From Cacajao melanocephalus (taxonomy: Eukaryota > Chordata > Mammalia > Primates > Pitheciidae): a stretch of DNA of 64,000 nucleotides. The stretch covers positions 31,738-95,737 of the forward strand of contig CAUYLG010047141.1 of the NCBI GenBank assembly GCA_963573385.1. Direction: 5' to 3'. The notes under the pieces were generated by a model, which was given only the letters and a program-made list of their open reading frames with translations, searched no databases and was not told the origin of the DNA. A program made the translations under genes and the position numbers. Positions 37,590 through 49,719 of the stretch are shown here, piece after piece (position 1 is the stretch's first letter; every line of letters begins with the position of its first letter).

Positions 37590-37890
37590 AAAAGAGAAAA
37601 ATCAATATGCTTTTAAGAAAAGAAAAATTCTGAAACATCCATAATGCCATGATTCCAACAAAAACATTATTAAATTTACGTATTATCTTCCAGGGTTTGT
37701 CATTGTGCCGACAACAGCTATCTAGTTACAATCATAATATATGTACAATTATGCATTCTGTTTTCCCCCCACTTTGCTCTACTACCCTGAAGCATTTTCC
37801 AAGTTGCAACATAATTTTCATAATTAGCAAATTAATAGGTTCATATTTCATCAAGAACCATACTACAGCAATCTGATACTCTTTAAGATG
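37590..37890 (-). mobile_element. Probable old L1M fragment
   Basis: Weak antisense similarity to the L1M 3' ORF2/UTR region (gaagcattttccaagttgca, ataattttcataattagc). It may be continuous with 38150-38505 across an L2-like insert. Confidence 0.4.
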
Positions 37891-37894
37891 GATT

Positions 37895-38045
37895 CATTTG
37901 ATTTATTCATTCATTCAACAAATAATTACTAAGGCCCTACCATGTGCCAGGTCCTGTGCCAGCAGTCAAGGACATGCCAGCAAGAGGTACACACAGGGGA
38001 GTGACACTGACATGGCCTCAAGGTGAGGAAGCAGCAGGTCAGGGG
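37895..38045 (-). mobile_element. L2 LINE 3' end, antisense
   Basis: tttattcattcattcaacaa, ggccctaccatgtgccaggt, cctgtgccagcagtcaagg match the reverse complement of the L2 3' terminus. Confidence 0.7.
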
Positions 38046-38149
38046 GTTGTTACTAAAAACTACAACACTACTGTAAACACCTTTGTGCTTCCAGTTTTTC
38101 TTGTTTTTTAGAACTACTTTTTTTTCTTTTAACACAAAGTGAATTATAC

Positions 38150-38505
38150 TTTTATGGCTTAAAGTGTCTATATTCCTCTACACTGCTACTAGAAATACAT
38201 GCCTATACAGCTTCATTATAACCTCACCAACACTGAGTATTTTTGGTGGAAAATAATGTTTGTTAATTTTACAGCTGGAAAATGGTGACCCATTGTAGCT
38301 TTAATTTACCTGTCTTTGCAAATGTGATGTTAATATTTTTCCAGAGACTTGTTTATTAATGTATTTCTTCTTGTTTGAATTGTCTGTGTTTTGTCCTTTG
38401 CCTAATTATCCACTAAGGTCTTGTTATTTTCTTGTCTATGTGTGAGAGCTCTTTATTTAATTTATTTCAGTAATATTTCAATATCATTTAAAAATGGACT
38501 TGAAC
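38150..38505 (-). mobile_element. L1M ORF2 3' region, antisense
   Basis: acctcaccaacactgagtat, gctggaaaatggtgacccat, tctttgcaaatgtgatgtta, gaattgtctgtgttttgtcc, ttgcctaattatccactaag match antisense L1 ORF2 C-terminal sequence with many substitutions. No open frame survives. Confidence 0.65.
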
Positions 38506-38509
38506 TGGT

Positions 38510-38722
38510 TTCTTAAAAAAATTATACTTTAAGTTCTGGGATAGATGTGCAGAATGTGCAGGTTTGTTACATAGGTATACATGTGCCATGGTGGTTTGCT
38601 GGACCCATCAACCCGTCATCTACATTAGGAATTTCTCCTAATGCTATCCCTCCCCTTCTCCTCACCCCCAGTAGGCCCTGGTGTGTGATGTTCCCCTTCC
38701 TGTGTCCATGTGTTTTCATTTA
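38510..38722 (-). mobile_element. L1P 3' UTR, severely 5'-truncated
   Basis: About 200 bp of antisense primate L1 3' end: atactttaagttctgggata, gcaggtttgttacataggta, atacatgtgccatggtggtt, cctgtgtccatgtgtttt. aactggt on both flanks (38503-38509; 38723-38729) may be part of the duplication. It sits directly beside an older L1M. Confidence 0.85.
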
Positions 38723-38824
38723 AACTGGTGTTTCATATTGTAAAGATGATATAAACATGACAATTTGTCATTTTTTACTGATTTTTTTCTTAGTCTATTT
38801 GCCTTTTCATTTTAATATTTATGA

Positions 38825-39244
<420 letters not shown>

Positions 39245-39255
39245 CCTTAATTCTT

Positions 39256-39626
39256 TTATTATTATTATTATTATTTTATTTCCATAGTTTTTTGAGGAAC
39301 ACGGGGTATTTGGCTACATGAGTAAGTTCTTCAGTGGTGATCTACGTGATTTTGGTGCACCCATCACCCAAGCAGTATACACTGAACCCAATTTGTAGCC
39401 TTTTATCCATCACCCACATTCCACCCTTTCCCTCTGAGTCCCCAAAGTCCATTGTATCATTCTTATGCCTTTGCATCCTCATAGCTTAGCTCTCACTTGT
39501 GAGAACATATGATGTTTGGTTTTCCATTCCTGAGTTACTTCACTTAGATAATAGTCTCCACTTCCATCCAGATTGCTGCAAATGCTGTTAATTAACTCCT
39601 TTTTATGACTGAGTAGTATTCCATTT

Positions 39627-39657
<31 letters not shown>

Positions 39658-40650
39658 GCACACCACAGTGTCTTTATCCACTCATTGCTTGATGGGCATC
39701 TGGGTTGGTTCCACATTTTTGCAGTTGCAAATTGTGCTGCTATAAATATGCATGTGCAAGTATCTCTTGCGTTTAATGACTTCTTTTCCTCTGGGTAGAT
39801 ACCTAGTAGTGGGATTGCTGGATCAAATGGTAGTTCTACTTTTAGTTCTTTAAGGAATAACCACATTGTTTTCCATAGTGGTTGTACTAGTTTACATTAC
39901 CACCAGTTGTATAGAAGCATTCCCCTTTTCCACATCCACACCAACATCTATTATTTTTTGATTTTTTAATTATGGCCACTCTTGCAGGAGTGAAGTGGTA
40001 TCACACTGTGGTTTTGATTTGCATTTCACTGATCGTTAGTGATGTTGAATATTTTTTCATATGTTTGTTGGCCATTTGTATATTTTCTTTTGAGAATTGC
40101 CTATTCATGTCCTTAGCTCACTTTTTGATGAGATTGTTTTTTTTCTTACTAATTTGTTTGAATGCGTCGTAGATTCTACATATTAGTCCTTTGTCAGATG
40201 AATAGATGATGAAGATTTTCTCCCACTCTGTGGGTTGTCTGTTTACTCTGCTGACTGTTCCTTTTGCCATACAAAAGCTCTATGGTTTAATTAAGTCCCA
40301 GCTATTTACTTTGTTTTTATTGCATTTGCTTTTGGGTTTTGGGTCATGAAATCCTTGCCTAAGCCAATGTCTACAAAGGTTTTTTCTGATGTTATCTTCT
40401 CGAATTTTTATAGTTTCAGGTCTTATGTTTAAGTCCTTGATCCATCTTGAGTTGATTTTTGTATAAGATGAGAGATGAGGATCCAGTTTCATTCTCCTAC
40501 GCGTGGCTAGCCAATTACCTAGGATCATTTGTTGAGTAGGGTGCTCTTTCCCCTCTTTATGTTTTTGTTTGCTTTGTTGAAGGTTAGTTGGCTCTAAGTA
40601 TTTGGAATTATTTCTGTGTTCTCTATTCTGTTCCATTGGTCTATGTGACA
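39256..40650 (-). mobile_element. L1P (L1PB-like) LINE, 3' part, antisense
   Basis: Antisense primate-age L1 covering the 3' UTR and the C-terminal part of ORF2. Markers: aagttcttcagtggtgatct, cattgtatcattcttatgcc, tgagtagtattccattttgt, gggattgctggatcaaatgg, cctttgtcagatgaatagat. Its A-tail has become (TTA)n at 39256-39280. A TG/TA tract lies at 39628-39658. The 5' part is inverted (40651-40823). ttaattctt flanks the whole insertion (39247-39255; 40824-40832). Confidence 0.92.
39600..40646 (-). pseudogene. L1 ORF2 C-terminal remnant
   Basis: The reverse-strand translation is interrupted. Open pieces are at 39603-39866 ([20 protein letters not shown] at its start) and 40280-40714, which contains [24 protein letters not shown] sequence from the region after the reverse-transcriptase domain. 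The second frame reads across the inversion junction, so its first 20 or so residues are chimeric. The endonuclease and catalytic RT regions are absent. No activity is possible. Confidence 0.8.
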
Positions 40651-40823
40651 GAACTAGAAAAAGCAGTCCCAAAATTCTTATAGAACCAAAAAAGAGTCCA
40701 CATAGCCAAAGCAAGACTAAATAAAAATAACAAATCTGGAAGCATCACATTACCCAATTTCAAACTATACTATGAGACCATAGTCAACAAAACAGCATGG
40801 TACTGATATAAAAACTAGCCCCA
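40651..40823 (+). mobile_element. Inverted 5' segment of the same L1
   Basis: Sense-oriented L1 ORF2 sequence: actagaaaaagcagtcccaa, gaaccaaaaaagagtccaca, aacagcatggtactgatata. In L1 this lies immediately upstream of the segment where the antisense part begins (around tctattctgttccattggtc). The opposed orientation with little lost sequence is the signature of twin priming during reverse transcription. Confidence 0.88.
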
Positions 40824-40988
40824 TTAATTCTTAACAGCATTTGGAACTCATTTGGGGTTTTTTTGTGTAAGTAAAGTATTCACTTAAGTTTATCTCTCTC
40901 CCCTAGTTTTTATCCAGACAGTACACCACCATTTATAAAATAGTTAAAGTTTCCGTATCATATTACATTCTTGCATAACAAACTTTCT

Positions 40989-41264
40989 TGGCCAGGTGCA
41001 GTGGCTCACACCTATAATCCCAGCACTTTGGGAGGGTGAGGTGGGCAGACCACTTGAGGTCAGGAGTTCAAGACCAGCCTGGCAAACATAGTGAAAGACC
41101 CTGTCTCTACTAAAAATGTAATAATTAGCTGGGTGTGGTGGCGTGTGCCTGTAGTCCCTGCTACTCGGGAGGCTGAGGCAGGAGAATCATCATGCCACTG
41201 CACTCTAGCTTGGTTGACAGAGATAGACCCTGTCTCAAACAACAGCAACAACAAAAACCCAAAT
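40989..41264 (+). mobile_element. AluS element with right-arm deletion
   Basis: Sense Alu from ggccaggtgcagtggctcac to accctgtctcaaacaacagc. About 45 bp of the right monomer is missing: gcaggagaatcatc joins straight to atgccactgcactc. The perfect 15-bp duplication cataacaaactttct flanks it (40974-40988; 41265-41279), confirming the insertion ends. Confidence 0.92.
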
Positions 41265-41299
41265 CATAACAAACTTTCTATATATTTCCATTAGTGTGT

Positions 41300-41900
41300 G
41301 TCTTCTTTTGTATTAGAATTAACACTGTTCTGACTTTGCTTTATATCATATTTTGTTATCCAACAAAAGTAGCCCTTTATTCTTGTGCACCTCTTTCAAA
41401 GTATTATTTAATTTTACTTGTTTGTTCTTCTAGATGAATTTTACTTTAATTTTGTAGGATATTGTTATTAATCTTCTTGATATTTTTTATTGGGATTGCA
41501 TTTAAGACATACATTATTTTGGTAAAAAATTATACATAATTTATATATCTAATTTTTCCGTTTAGGAGGAGAAACATTTTTTCTTTTGCTTAATCAATTG
41601 ACTTCTCTCTCAGCATATAAGTAATGTATCTCTCTTGCTAAATTTGTATTTTGTATTTTTAGTAGCCATTCAGGAAGAAATTAATTAAACATTTAACTGG
41701 TTATTATTGGTATACCAGAATGTGATTAATTTTTATGTTTATTATGCATCTGGAGAGATAAAACATTATCTATGAAAGTAAATAGCTTTTTAGTGAATTT
41801 TTTTGGCTTTTCTAAGTATGTAATCATGAACCGTTTGCAAATGATTTTATTCGAATCTCTTTCTGGTAGTAATGTCTGCTTAATTTCTTAAGATGACACA
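41300..41900 (-). mobile_element. Probable L1M ORF2 fragment, antisense
   Basis: Weak but ordered similarity to antisense L1 ORF2: ttctagatgaattttacttt, ttattgggattgcatttaag, agtatgtaatcatgaaccg, tttgcaaatgattttattcg. Very diverged. Confidence 0.45.
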
Positions 41901-42600
41901 TCTAGGAAATGGTGAAACTGGGCCTGGCACTGGAATCTGTTGGAGAGATGAGTCCATGCTCGGATGTCCTGTTTATTCAAGAATGTTTCAGGCAACCTCA
42001 GGGCAGATCTGACAGGTACAGCCTGGCCTGCTGTGATAAGCATGACCCATTGCTTTAAGCTGAGCAAACCTCACTTCTCAGGGACTCATGGGATCAAGGT
42101 AGTTGATTTCTAAGAATGACCAACTTGAAGACACTTTGAAATCGAATTACTTTGAAAAGGTTATCTAGAAAGCATCAATTTGGGGCAGACTTTTTAGATA
42201 AGAGAAACTGAGTGAGACTTGCTAGAGGAAGGAAGTGTGTGAGGTTGTTAGAGCAGCAGTTATCACTGAGAACAAAGAATTGATGTAAATATGCACTCTT
42301 CCTTTTGTTATGCTGTGCGCCAGGGCAAAATAGTTGCTTCTTGTTTGAGGGTTCTTCGACACAAATCTGTTTAATTAACATTCTTGTCTAGATGGTTTTA
42401 TTTGAGAAGATTGAAAAGTTCATGTATCATTGCAGTGGTGTTTTGTTGTATTAACAGCTTATTGTAACACTCATTGACCTACTACTGGAATTCTGTGTAA
42501 GGAGAGTGAGCCAGGTATAATGGCAAAAAACAGAGAAGAGGGATAAACGAGCAAGTTAGTGGAAAAAGAGGAAGAGATTTTTAAAAATTACTTATCAATA
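41901..42600. other. Unclassified sequence
   Basis: No gene or repeat recognised. Confidence 0.4.
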
Positions 42601-42809
42601 GACACATCCTGCCTGTAATCCCAGCACTTTGGGAGGCTGAGTTGGGCAGACCACTTGAGGTCAAGAGTTTGAGACCAGCCTGGCCAACATGGTGAAACTC
42701 CATCTGCACTAAAAATACAAAAATTAGCCAGGTGTGGTGGTGCACACCTGTAGTACCAGGTTCTCGGGAGGCTGAGGCAAGAGAATTGCTTGAACCCAGC
42801 AGGAGGAGC
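42601..42809 (+). mobile_element. AluS fragment truncated at both ends
   Basis: Starts within the left monomer (cctgcctgtaatcccagcac) and ends in the right monomer at cttgaacccagcaggagg. No tail is present, so the right end was lost by deletion. Confidence 0.88.
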
Positions 42810-42824
42810 CATAACATTAGGCTT

Positions 42825-43045
42825 AAGACTGTACACTCTGGAGCCAGACTACCTAGGTTCTTAGTGCAGCTTGCCACTTGACAGTTATGTGAACTCAGTT
42901 TCTTGGTGTTCCCATCTTTAAAATGTGGGATAATATGATTTACTTCAAAGAATTGTTGTGAAAAGTAAATGAGTTAAATAATATAAAGGGTTTAGAGACC
43001 ATCTCAGGCACATAGTAACCGTTCAAGTTTTATTACTATAACAGT
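42825..43045 (+). mobile_element. MIR SINE
   Basis: Sense MIR: ctggagccagactacctagg, gcttgccacttgacagttat, gaattgttgtgaaaagtaaa, ctcaggcacatagtaaccg. Almost complete. Confidence 0.8.
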
Positions 43046-43102
43046 TCCTAAAAACATTAAACATATACACCAGATTAGTCACCATTTCAAAAATGTTCTT
43101 TA

Positions 43103-43402
43103 GCCAGGCGCAGTGGGTCACACCTGTAATCCCAGCACTGTGGGAGGCCAAGGTGAATGGATCACCTGAGGTCAGGAGTTTGAGACCAACCTGACCAAAA
43201 TGGAGAAACCCTGTCTCTACTAAAAATACAAAATTAGCCAGGCGTGGTGGTGCATGCCTGTAATCCCAGCTACTTGGGAGGTTGAGGCAGGAAAATCACT
43301 TGAACCCGGTAGGCGGAAGTTGGAGTGAGCCAAGATCGTGGAGAGAGCCACTGCACTCCAGTCTGGGCAACAAGATCAAAACTCTGTCTCAAAAAAAAAC
43401 AA
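43103..43402 (+). mobile_element. AluS element
   Basis: Full-length sense Alu from agccaggcgcagtgggtcac to aaactctgtctcaaaaaaaa, with S-type blocks (cacctgaggtcaggagtttg; ctctactaaaaatacaaaat). A few extra bases (gagaga near 43342) lie in the right monomer. Confidence 0.92.
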
Positions 43403-43867
43403 AGATCCTTGTTATTTTTCTACCCCAATGTTCTTGGAGGGTGCCTTTCTGAGGTGGCTCCTTGAGTGCCTCTGTAACCTAAAATTTAGGTGAAACATTT
43501 TACTGTTAGAATTCAAAGAACCACATGCCTTGGGTTATTTTATATTTATGAGACTTAATTCCAGTTTATGTTCCAACTTGCACATTACATTCTTTACCTG
43601 ATTTATTACTACTTGTAATAATACTATTTATAACACTTTTCATCCTTAGTTCTCTCAAGTTTTACATACCTCGATTCATTCCAGGTAAGTAAGTGCGTGG
43701 TAAGTAGCAGAATCTCTCATTTTTCAAGCAAAAAACCCTAAAGGCACAATAGTGAAGTGACGCCCAACAAATTAGGGGTAGAGTTGGTAATAAGATAATG
43801 GGGTTGACTCATTACTCAGGCCTCTGAGCTCTGAGGCACTTTCACAAAATACCTCATTTCTTTAATG
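43403..43867. other. Unclassified sequence with a consensus donor
   Basis: Contains a perfect-consensus 5' splice-site match, CCAG|GTAAGTAAG at 43681-43693. A weak acceptor (atccttag) ends at 43649, giving a possible 35-nt pseudo-exon. The block may be an old MIR. Confidence 0.35.
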
Positions 43868-44020
43868 GAGTTGAATTGTGGGGGGCACAGACTCTGTGGT
43901 CAGACAGATTTGCATTCAAATCTGCTCTACCGTATACAAACTGTAGAGTCTTGGGAAAGTACCTTGAATGCTCTCAGGTTCTGTGTTTTGCTCTGTAAAT
44001 TGAAAATGATAATTTGGCCT
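43868..44020 (+). mobile_element. MIR SINE fragment
   Basis: Sense MIR: agactctgtggtcagacaga, tttgcattcaaatctgctct, agagtcttgggaaagtacct, ctctgtaaattgaaaatgat. Confidence 0.7.
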
Positions 44021-44255
44021 TCTTTTAAAGGCTGGGGGTAGGGAACTAGGTAAGGAAGTGGTGGATCAAGTAACACATAGGAGACAATCAATAATATTGG
44101 CATTTTCTGTTCTTTGTTTCTTTCAGGCCATCTTCCCTTGAGCTCAGACCATTTTAAACAAAGCCTCTTGCTTAAATCTTTGACCTAACTTTTATAAAGG
44201 GAACTGTTAGCTTGGACCTTCAGTAAGGTGGCTTCTGTTTGAATTCTATTCTTCA

Positions 44256-44479
<224 letters not shown>

Positions 44480-44504
44480 AAAGAATACTGTGGTTGGAAT
44501 TTTC

Positions 44505-44675
44505 TAAAGTCTAGCACATCAGAATCACCTGACATACTATACAGATTTGTGGGCTCCACCCCTGAGTTTCTGGTTCAGTATGTCTGAGGTGGGACCTGAA
44601 GATTTTCGTTTCTAACAATATTTAGGTGACGCAGATGAGGCTGGTCTGGGCCCCACACTGTGCGAATCACTGGGT
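44505..44675 (+). mobile_element. MER5A element
   Basis: catcagaatcacctgacata, gagtttctggttcagtatgt, ctgaggtgggacctgaagat, ctgggccccacactgtgcga, aatcactgg cover nearly the whole MITE. The truncated Alu landed just upstream. Confidence 0.88.
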
Positions 44676-46364
44676 TAGGATATGCTGTGTGATGGAGACC
44701 TGCAAAATCTCAGTGGCTTACAACAACAGTTTACCACTCCTACAACATATCCATATGAGTCAGCTTTTCATGCAAACTCTTATGTTTTTGTATAGTCAGC
44801 CTCTCCAAGATGCTAAGCTCCTAAGCAGCATGGTCACCATTTTGATTTTATGTTTTTCACAGCGTTTAATTCAGAATTAAATTCCCAAAGAAGACTTCTT
44901 GAGCTATACTGAGAGAGGAAGAGCCACAGATTTCTGGCTTTTTATTTCATGCTACTTTTTAAAATTGCTCCTTCCATGTAGAAGTCTGAGGTCACATGGA
45001 CTTTTAGCAAGGGTTTTCAAAATAGGACTGATCTATGGATCAGTAAATGGAAAATGTAAAAATTAATATATATGCAATATGTACCTAATTAGGTACACCT
45101 CATATTGTTCAAACAAAACAAAACAAAAACCCTAAACCATCTAAAGGGAGGTGAGAGCAAATAGTCCAGTGATGAGAACCAATATAGTTACTATTTTTAT
45201 ATCATAAGTTTCACTCTGAGCTTCTGGCAACAATAAGAGAAGTGTGCTGGATGGTATAATTATGTCCTCGCCCCTCACCCACCCACTGGCTTGATCTGTT
45301 CCACCACCGTCTAGTCTACTTTGCTTTCCAGTTTCCTTTCTCTGTGCTGGCCTTCAATTGCTGCTTATTGTCTTCCTCAAATTCCTTTCCTGGCTGTAAG
45401 AAGTTAACATTTCTTATTTTTATTCTTCTTATACTGTGTCCTTGAATTCTAAGTGAGACGTATGTGTTCTTCTGGCTTTAACCCAGTGACATCTACTAAA
45501 TCACTCCTTCAGGGAGGCCGGGAGGGCAGTCTGTCTTCTCCAGTGATCCTATGAGTGCAGGCCGTGCTTGGCGTCAGAAAGGTCACTTGGCAGGCAGCAA
45601 GGCCCGTGGTAGAACTCTAGTTCTTCAGGAGAAGAAAACCAGAATGACACAAGTGCCAGACCCTAAGGGAATACAGCTGTGGCAAATCAGTTTCCTCTTG
45701 AGTGTCATGGCTTCCTAGAAAAAGATCCTGAAGTCACTTTCTCGAGTCTGCAGGAAAGAATGCTGTGATCAATTAGTGATGTCGGCTGAGATGTTTTCTA
45801 TTCTTGCATTTTGTAGTAAGCCAACTACTAAGATTATATCTTAGGCCCAATAAAGAAAAGGACATGGTCCAGAATTGGGTTATATGTGAGAGTTTGTTCT
45901 CAAAAACAAGAAAGAAGCCCAGTTCCTAGAACTAGGCTAGCAAAGGACTAGACATATAGATTGATTTAATACTCAGTCACCTGAATATTGAATTGGGACT
46001 CTTTAATTATAATATATCCTGCTGGTTGTGGGGCTTATAATAAGGGCTCAGGCTATAGTCTGTGGTCTCCTGGCTCAAGCTCAAGGAAGGAAAAGGCTTG
46101 GGAGAGCCAGGCAATATTGTTAGTAATGATATTGGCTAGTAGACACTTTGTGGTTTACCAACTGGTGCCCCTTAAGGGTATTTTGAATACAATGGGACCT
46201 CCCTTGGAGTCTATCTCTTGGGTCCCCTCTGGCTCTCCTGTGAACAGGACAATTTTCCCACTCCCCTAATCATCAACATCCCATGACCAGAAAAACAACA
46301 GCTTCAAGATAGAAGAGACATAAGCATTTATTAAACTAATATTTTTATAATATTTAGTATCTAC
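44676..46364. other. Unclassified sequence
   Basis: At 44676-44830 tcagtggcttacaacaacag resembles the antisense end of an MLT1-type LTR but is too diverged to call. The rest shows nothing recognisable. A 93-codon frame at 45988-46269 has no family motif. Confidence 0.4.
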
Positions 46365-46510
46365 TAATCAGGAGACCTAGGTGCTAGTTCTAGTTCTGCT
46401 AATAACTCACTGGTTTTGGGCAAATCACTTAACTTTGCAGTGCTTCAGTTGTTTTAATCTTTAAAATAAGGGGCTTCGATTGATCTTCATGATCGATTCA
46501 TGCCCACACA
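46365..46510 (+). mobile_element. MIR-family SINE
   Basis: aatcaggagacctaggtgct, gttctgctaataactcactg, gggcaaatcacttaactttg, ctttaaaataaggggcttcg. A good sense match. Confidence 0.75.
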
Positions 46511-46544
46511 GTTTAATGAGCTTTGATTTAGCCTCCCAGAAAAG

Positions 46545-46690
46545 TGTCCAATAAATTTCATTTATTCTACAGATGTTCACTGTACATCTATTGGGAACTG
46601 CACAATAGGCTGGGCACTAGGAATACAAAGTCACGTACTCCCACCCTTCCCCCAAGAGCTTGCAGTTTAATGGGGATCAGTGTGTAATCA
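46545..46690 (-). mobile_element. L2 LINE 3' end, antisense
   Basis: tcatttattctacagatgtt, aataggctgggcactaggaa, gagcttgcagtttaatgggg in antisense L2 order. Confidence 0.65.
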
Positions 46691-46694
46691 CCTT

Positions 46695-46905
46695 GAGCAG
46701 AGAGTAGTGTAGCTGCTAAGAGCACGGGTTCTAGAGCCAGCCTGCTCAGACGTGAATCTCAGCTTACGTGTTTCCTGTGTATCACCTGGTCAAGTTTCTT
46801 AACCTCTCTGTGCCTCCGTTTCCTTATTTTCAGATGGGGTCCATCTCATTTGGATGATATGAGAATTAAATGCGTTAATAAACAAATATAGATCATTAAA
46901 ACATT
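46695..46905 (+). mobile_element. MIR SINE with recognisable box A/B region
   Basis: gtagctgctaagagcacggg, gacgtgaatctcagcttacg, aacctctctgtgcctccgtt, gatatgagaattaaatgcgt. The tRNA-like head is unusually clear, though box B is mutated (gtgaatctc). Confidence 0.85.
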
Positions 46906-47599
46906 TTCTGGGTGGTATTAGACAAGTGAGTTTTTAAAGAGTGATATTTTGGGGGATTCTCATCTCTCATTCAAATCAGGGCAACTATCTTCAAAGGTTT
47001 TATAAATTAGGCATCTATAAGATTTCATTTGAAGAAAAGTTTCTACTGCATATGCAAACAAACACAAAAAGTTTAAATATCAAGGCTTCTGGCATCGCAT
47101 AAGAGCATATTTTCTTGATTAAAATTATGTCTAAACTCAGGCAGATTGGATCATACCTGGCTACGATCTATACTCTTAAAGAACCATCATGGATGATGGA
47201 ACTGTCCACAAGACCAAAGTAAGTAACAATTATCCTGCTTGAGAATCATCAACTCAACAGGGCATGGAAAGCCACATGCCCAGCTTCTTCATTTATGGAA
47301 GGAAGGGGTGAAGTGGTAACAAAAGCTTATTAGGAACGACCCTGCTCTGGCCACTGGGTTTGGCCCTTTCTAGACCACTGTGGTCCTGGGGTTTGCATGG
47401 ATGGAATACTTAAGAGTCTGATTTGATTGATTGACTTGAGTTTAATGTTTTTCATCATTAATATTTCTGAGTGTACTTCTAAAAGATAAGGACTTTAAAA
47501 ATACCCATAATACCATTATCACAAGGACAGTTAACAATAATTCCTTAATGTTGTAAAAAAATCCAATTAATGTTCAAATTTTAGATTTTGACACAAGGT
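46906..47599. other. Unclassified sequence
   Basis: No gene or repeat recognised. Confidence 0.4.
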
Positions 47600-47850
47600 T
47601 TAAAGTCAAGCTGATGAGGTTTGTGTGACCTTTGAAATATTATATAACCTTCCTGGACCTCAGATTCCTTATCTATGACCTGGGGAAGAATCTAATATCA
47701 TTAGAGTTGTTGTGAATATTGGATAAAATTTACGAAGTCCTAGTATGATGCAACATATGTTAAGCGTTTAATAAACCACTGTTGAGATGGTGAAAAAGGT
47801 GCCTGGCACATGGCAGATACTTAATAAGTCTTAGCCAGTATTATTAAGCA
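47600..47850 (+). mobile_element. MIR SINE
   Basis: tggacctcagattccttatc, tatgacctggggaagaatct, gagttgttgtgaatattgga, gtgcctggcacatggcagat, acttaataagtcttagccag. The head is diverged and the tail clear. Around 47745-47790 an extra stretch interrupts the tail. Confidence 0.7.
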
Positions 47851-48099
47851 AACAATTATTATATAATAAATGCTAGGTCCATAGACAGGAGACCGTGCCT
47901 AAAGGGCTAGGAAACAAAAACCTTACAGAAGAGAGGGTAGGAAAGGGCACTCCAGATGGAGGGAGAATTGAACTAAAGGGTGGCCAAGCCATGGGCTCCC
48001 AGGTTCCTTTCCAGAAAGGGCACAAAACTACCCCTGGAGAAAGAAACATGATGCCGTTTAGCTGTAGTTTTCCCACATTATTTCTTATGTAATTGGTAA

Positions 48100-48443
<344 letters not shown>

Positions 48444-48456
48444 AATCTCTGGTTCT

Positions 48457-48986
48457 TAATTTGAACGTGTCACAGGGAAAAAAATTGCCGTGTATAATCT
48501 CCACTGTCTTCAAGAAGGGTGGATCTTGGTAACTAGATAATCTTTTGTTTTCTAATCACAAATTCCTCAATCTCAGTATAAAGTATTAAGTATGCAAACT
48601 TAGAAAGAGAAAATGGAAAAAGTGAAATAGCTTTACATAAAAAGGGAGAGATGGGAGAAGTAGCAAGAAGGTGAAGGAGAGAAGGCAGTATGCTGGAAGG
48701 GAGAGAGAGAGGAGACCTCAGCCCTGAGGATGTGGGAGCTGGGGGAAGGAACACAGTGTCCTTAAGCTTATTTCTGCCTTGGACTCTTTTGGAGTTCAGT
48801 AAAGCCAATTGGCCCCTTTTCAAAATTTTTAAACACACAAGAGATATAGGATTTTTAAAAACAGTTAAAGTAAAGTAGTAATCACAAAAAAATTTAAAAC
48901 CACATTTGTTTAAGGGGAAGAAGTGATGAATAGGTAGAGTACTGGAGATTTTTAGGGCAGTGAAACTATTCTGTATGATACTGTAA
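48457..48986. other. Unclassified sequence
   Basis: No repeat family recognised. A 101-codon reverse frame at 48533-48838 is pyrimidine/purine-biased low complexity. Confidence 0.4.
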
Positions 48987-49671
48987 TGGTGTAACCACCC
49001 AACGGGTTCCTCTTGCCCACTGCATGAACAGCTGATTTATCAAGACAGGGGAATTGCAGTAAAGAGTAATTCGCAAAGAGCTTGCTGTGCAGGAGACAGG
49101 AGTTTTATTATTACTCACATCAGTCTCCTAGAACATTTGGGGATCAGAATTTTTAAGGATAATTTGGTGGGTGGGGGGCCAGTGAGTCAGGAATGCTGAT
49201 TGGTTAAGTCAGAGATGAAATCATAGGGAGTCGAAGCCTTCCTCATGCACTGAGTCAGTTCCTGAGTGGGGGCCATAAGACCAGATGAGCCAGTTCATTG
49301 ATCTGGGTGGTGGAAGCTAATCCATCAAGTGCAGGGTCTGCACAGTATCTCAAGCACCGATCTTGGGTTTTACAATAGTGATGTTAACCCCAGGAGAGAT
49401 TTGGGGAGGGTCAGAATCTTGTAGCTTCCAGATGCCTGACTCCTTCATCATAATTTCTAATCTTGTGGCTAATTTGTTAGTCCTACGAAAGCAGTCAAGT
49501 CCCCAGGCAGGAAGGGGTTTTGTTTTGGGAAAGGGCTGTTATTATCTTTGTTTCAAAGTTAAACTGTAAACTAAGTTCCTTCTAAAGTTAGTTTGGCCTA
49601 TGACCAGGAATAAACAAGGACAGCACGGAGGTTAGAAGCAAGATGGAGTTAGTTAGGTCAGATCTCTTTCA
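48987..49671 (-). mobile_element. ERV solo LTR, antisense, with duplication
   Basis: 685 bp starting TG and ending CA on the + strand. ctgtaa lies immediately outside both ends (48981-48986; 49672-49677), a 6-bp perfect match. On the minus strand it has an AATAAAACTCCTG signal (near 49108), a tail matching ttgataaatcagctgttc, and the 3' end ggttaca. No internal viral sequence adjoins it. Subfamily not resolved. A 6-bp duplication is typical of ERVK-type integrases, whereas ERV1 usually makes 4-5 bp. Confidence 0.8.
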
Positions 49672-49719
49672 CTGTAATAATTTTCTAGTTGTAATTTTGC
49701 AATGGTGGTTTCAGTGGCG

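Noticed and set aside
39628..39658. TG/TA run as an independent microsatellite
   Set aside because: It is the normal variable tract inside the antisense L1 ORF2/3' region, so it was noted within that feature.
40280..40714. 144-codon minus-strand frame with clear protein similarity
   Set aside because: It is an L1 ORF2 C-terminal remnant reading into the inverted 5' segment, not a host gene.
43650..43684. 35-nt exon ending in a perfect GTAAGTAAG donor
   Set aside because: The acceptor is weak, no phase stands out, and the sequence may be an old MIR. Kept only as a donor match.
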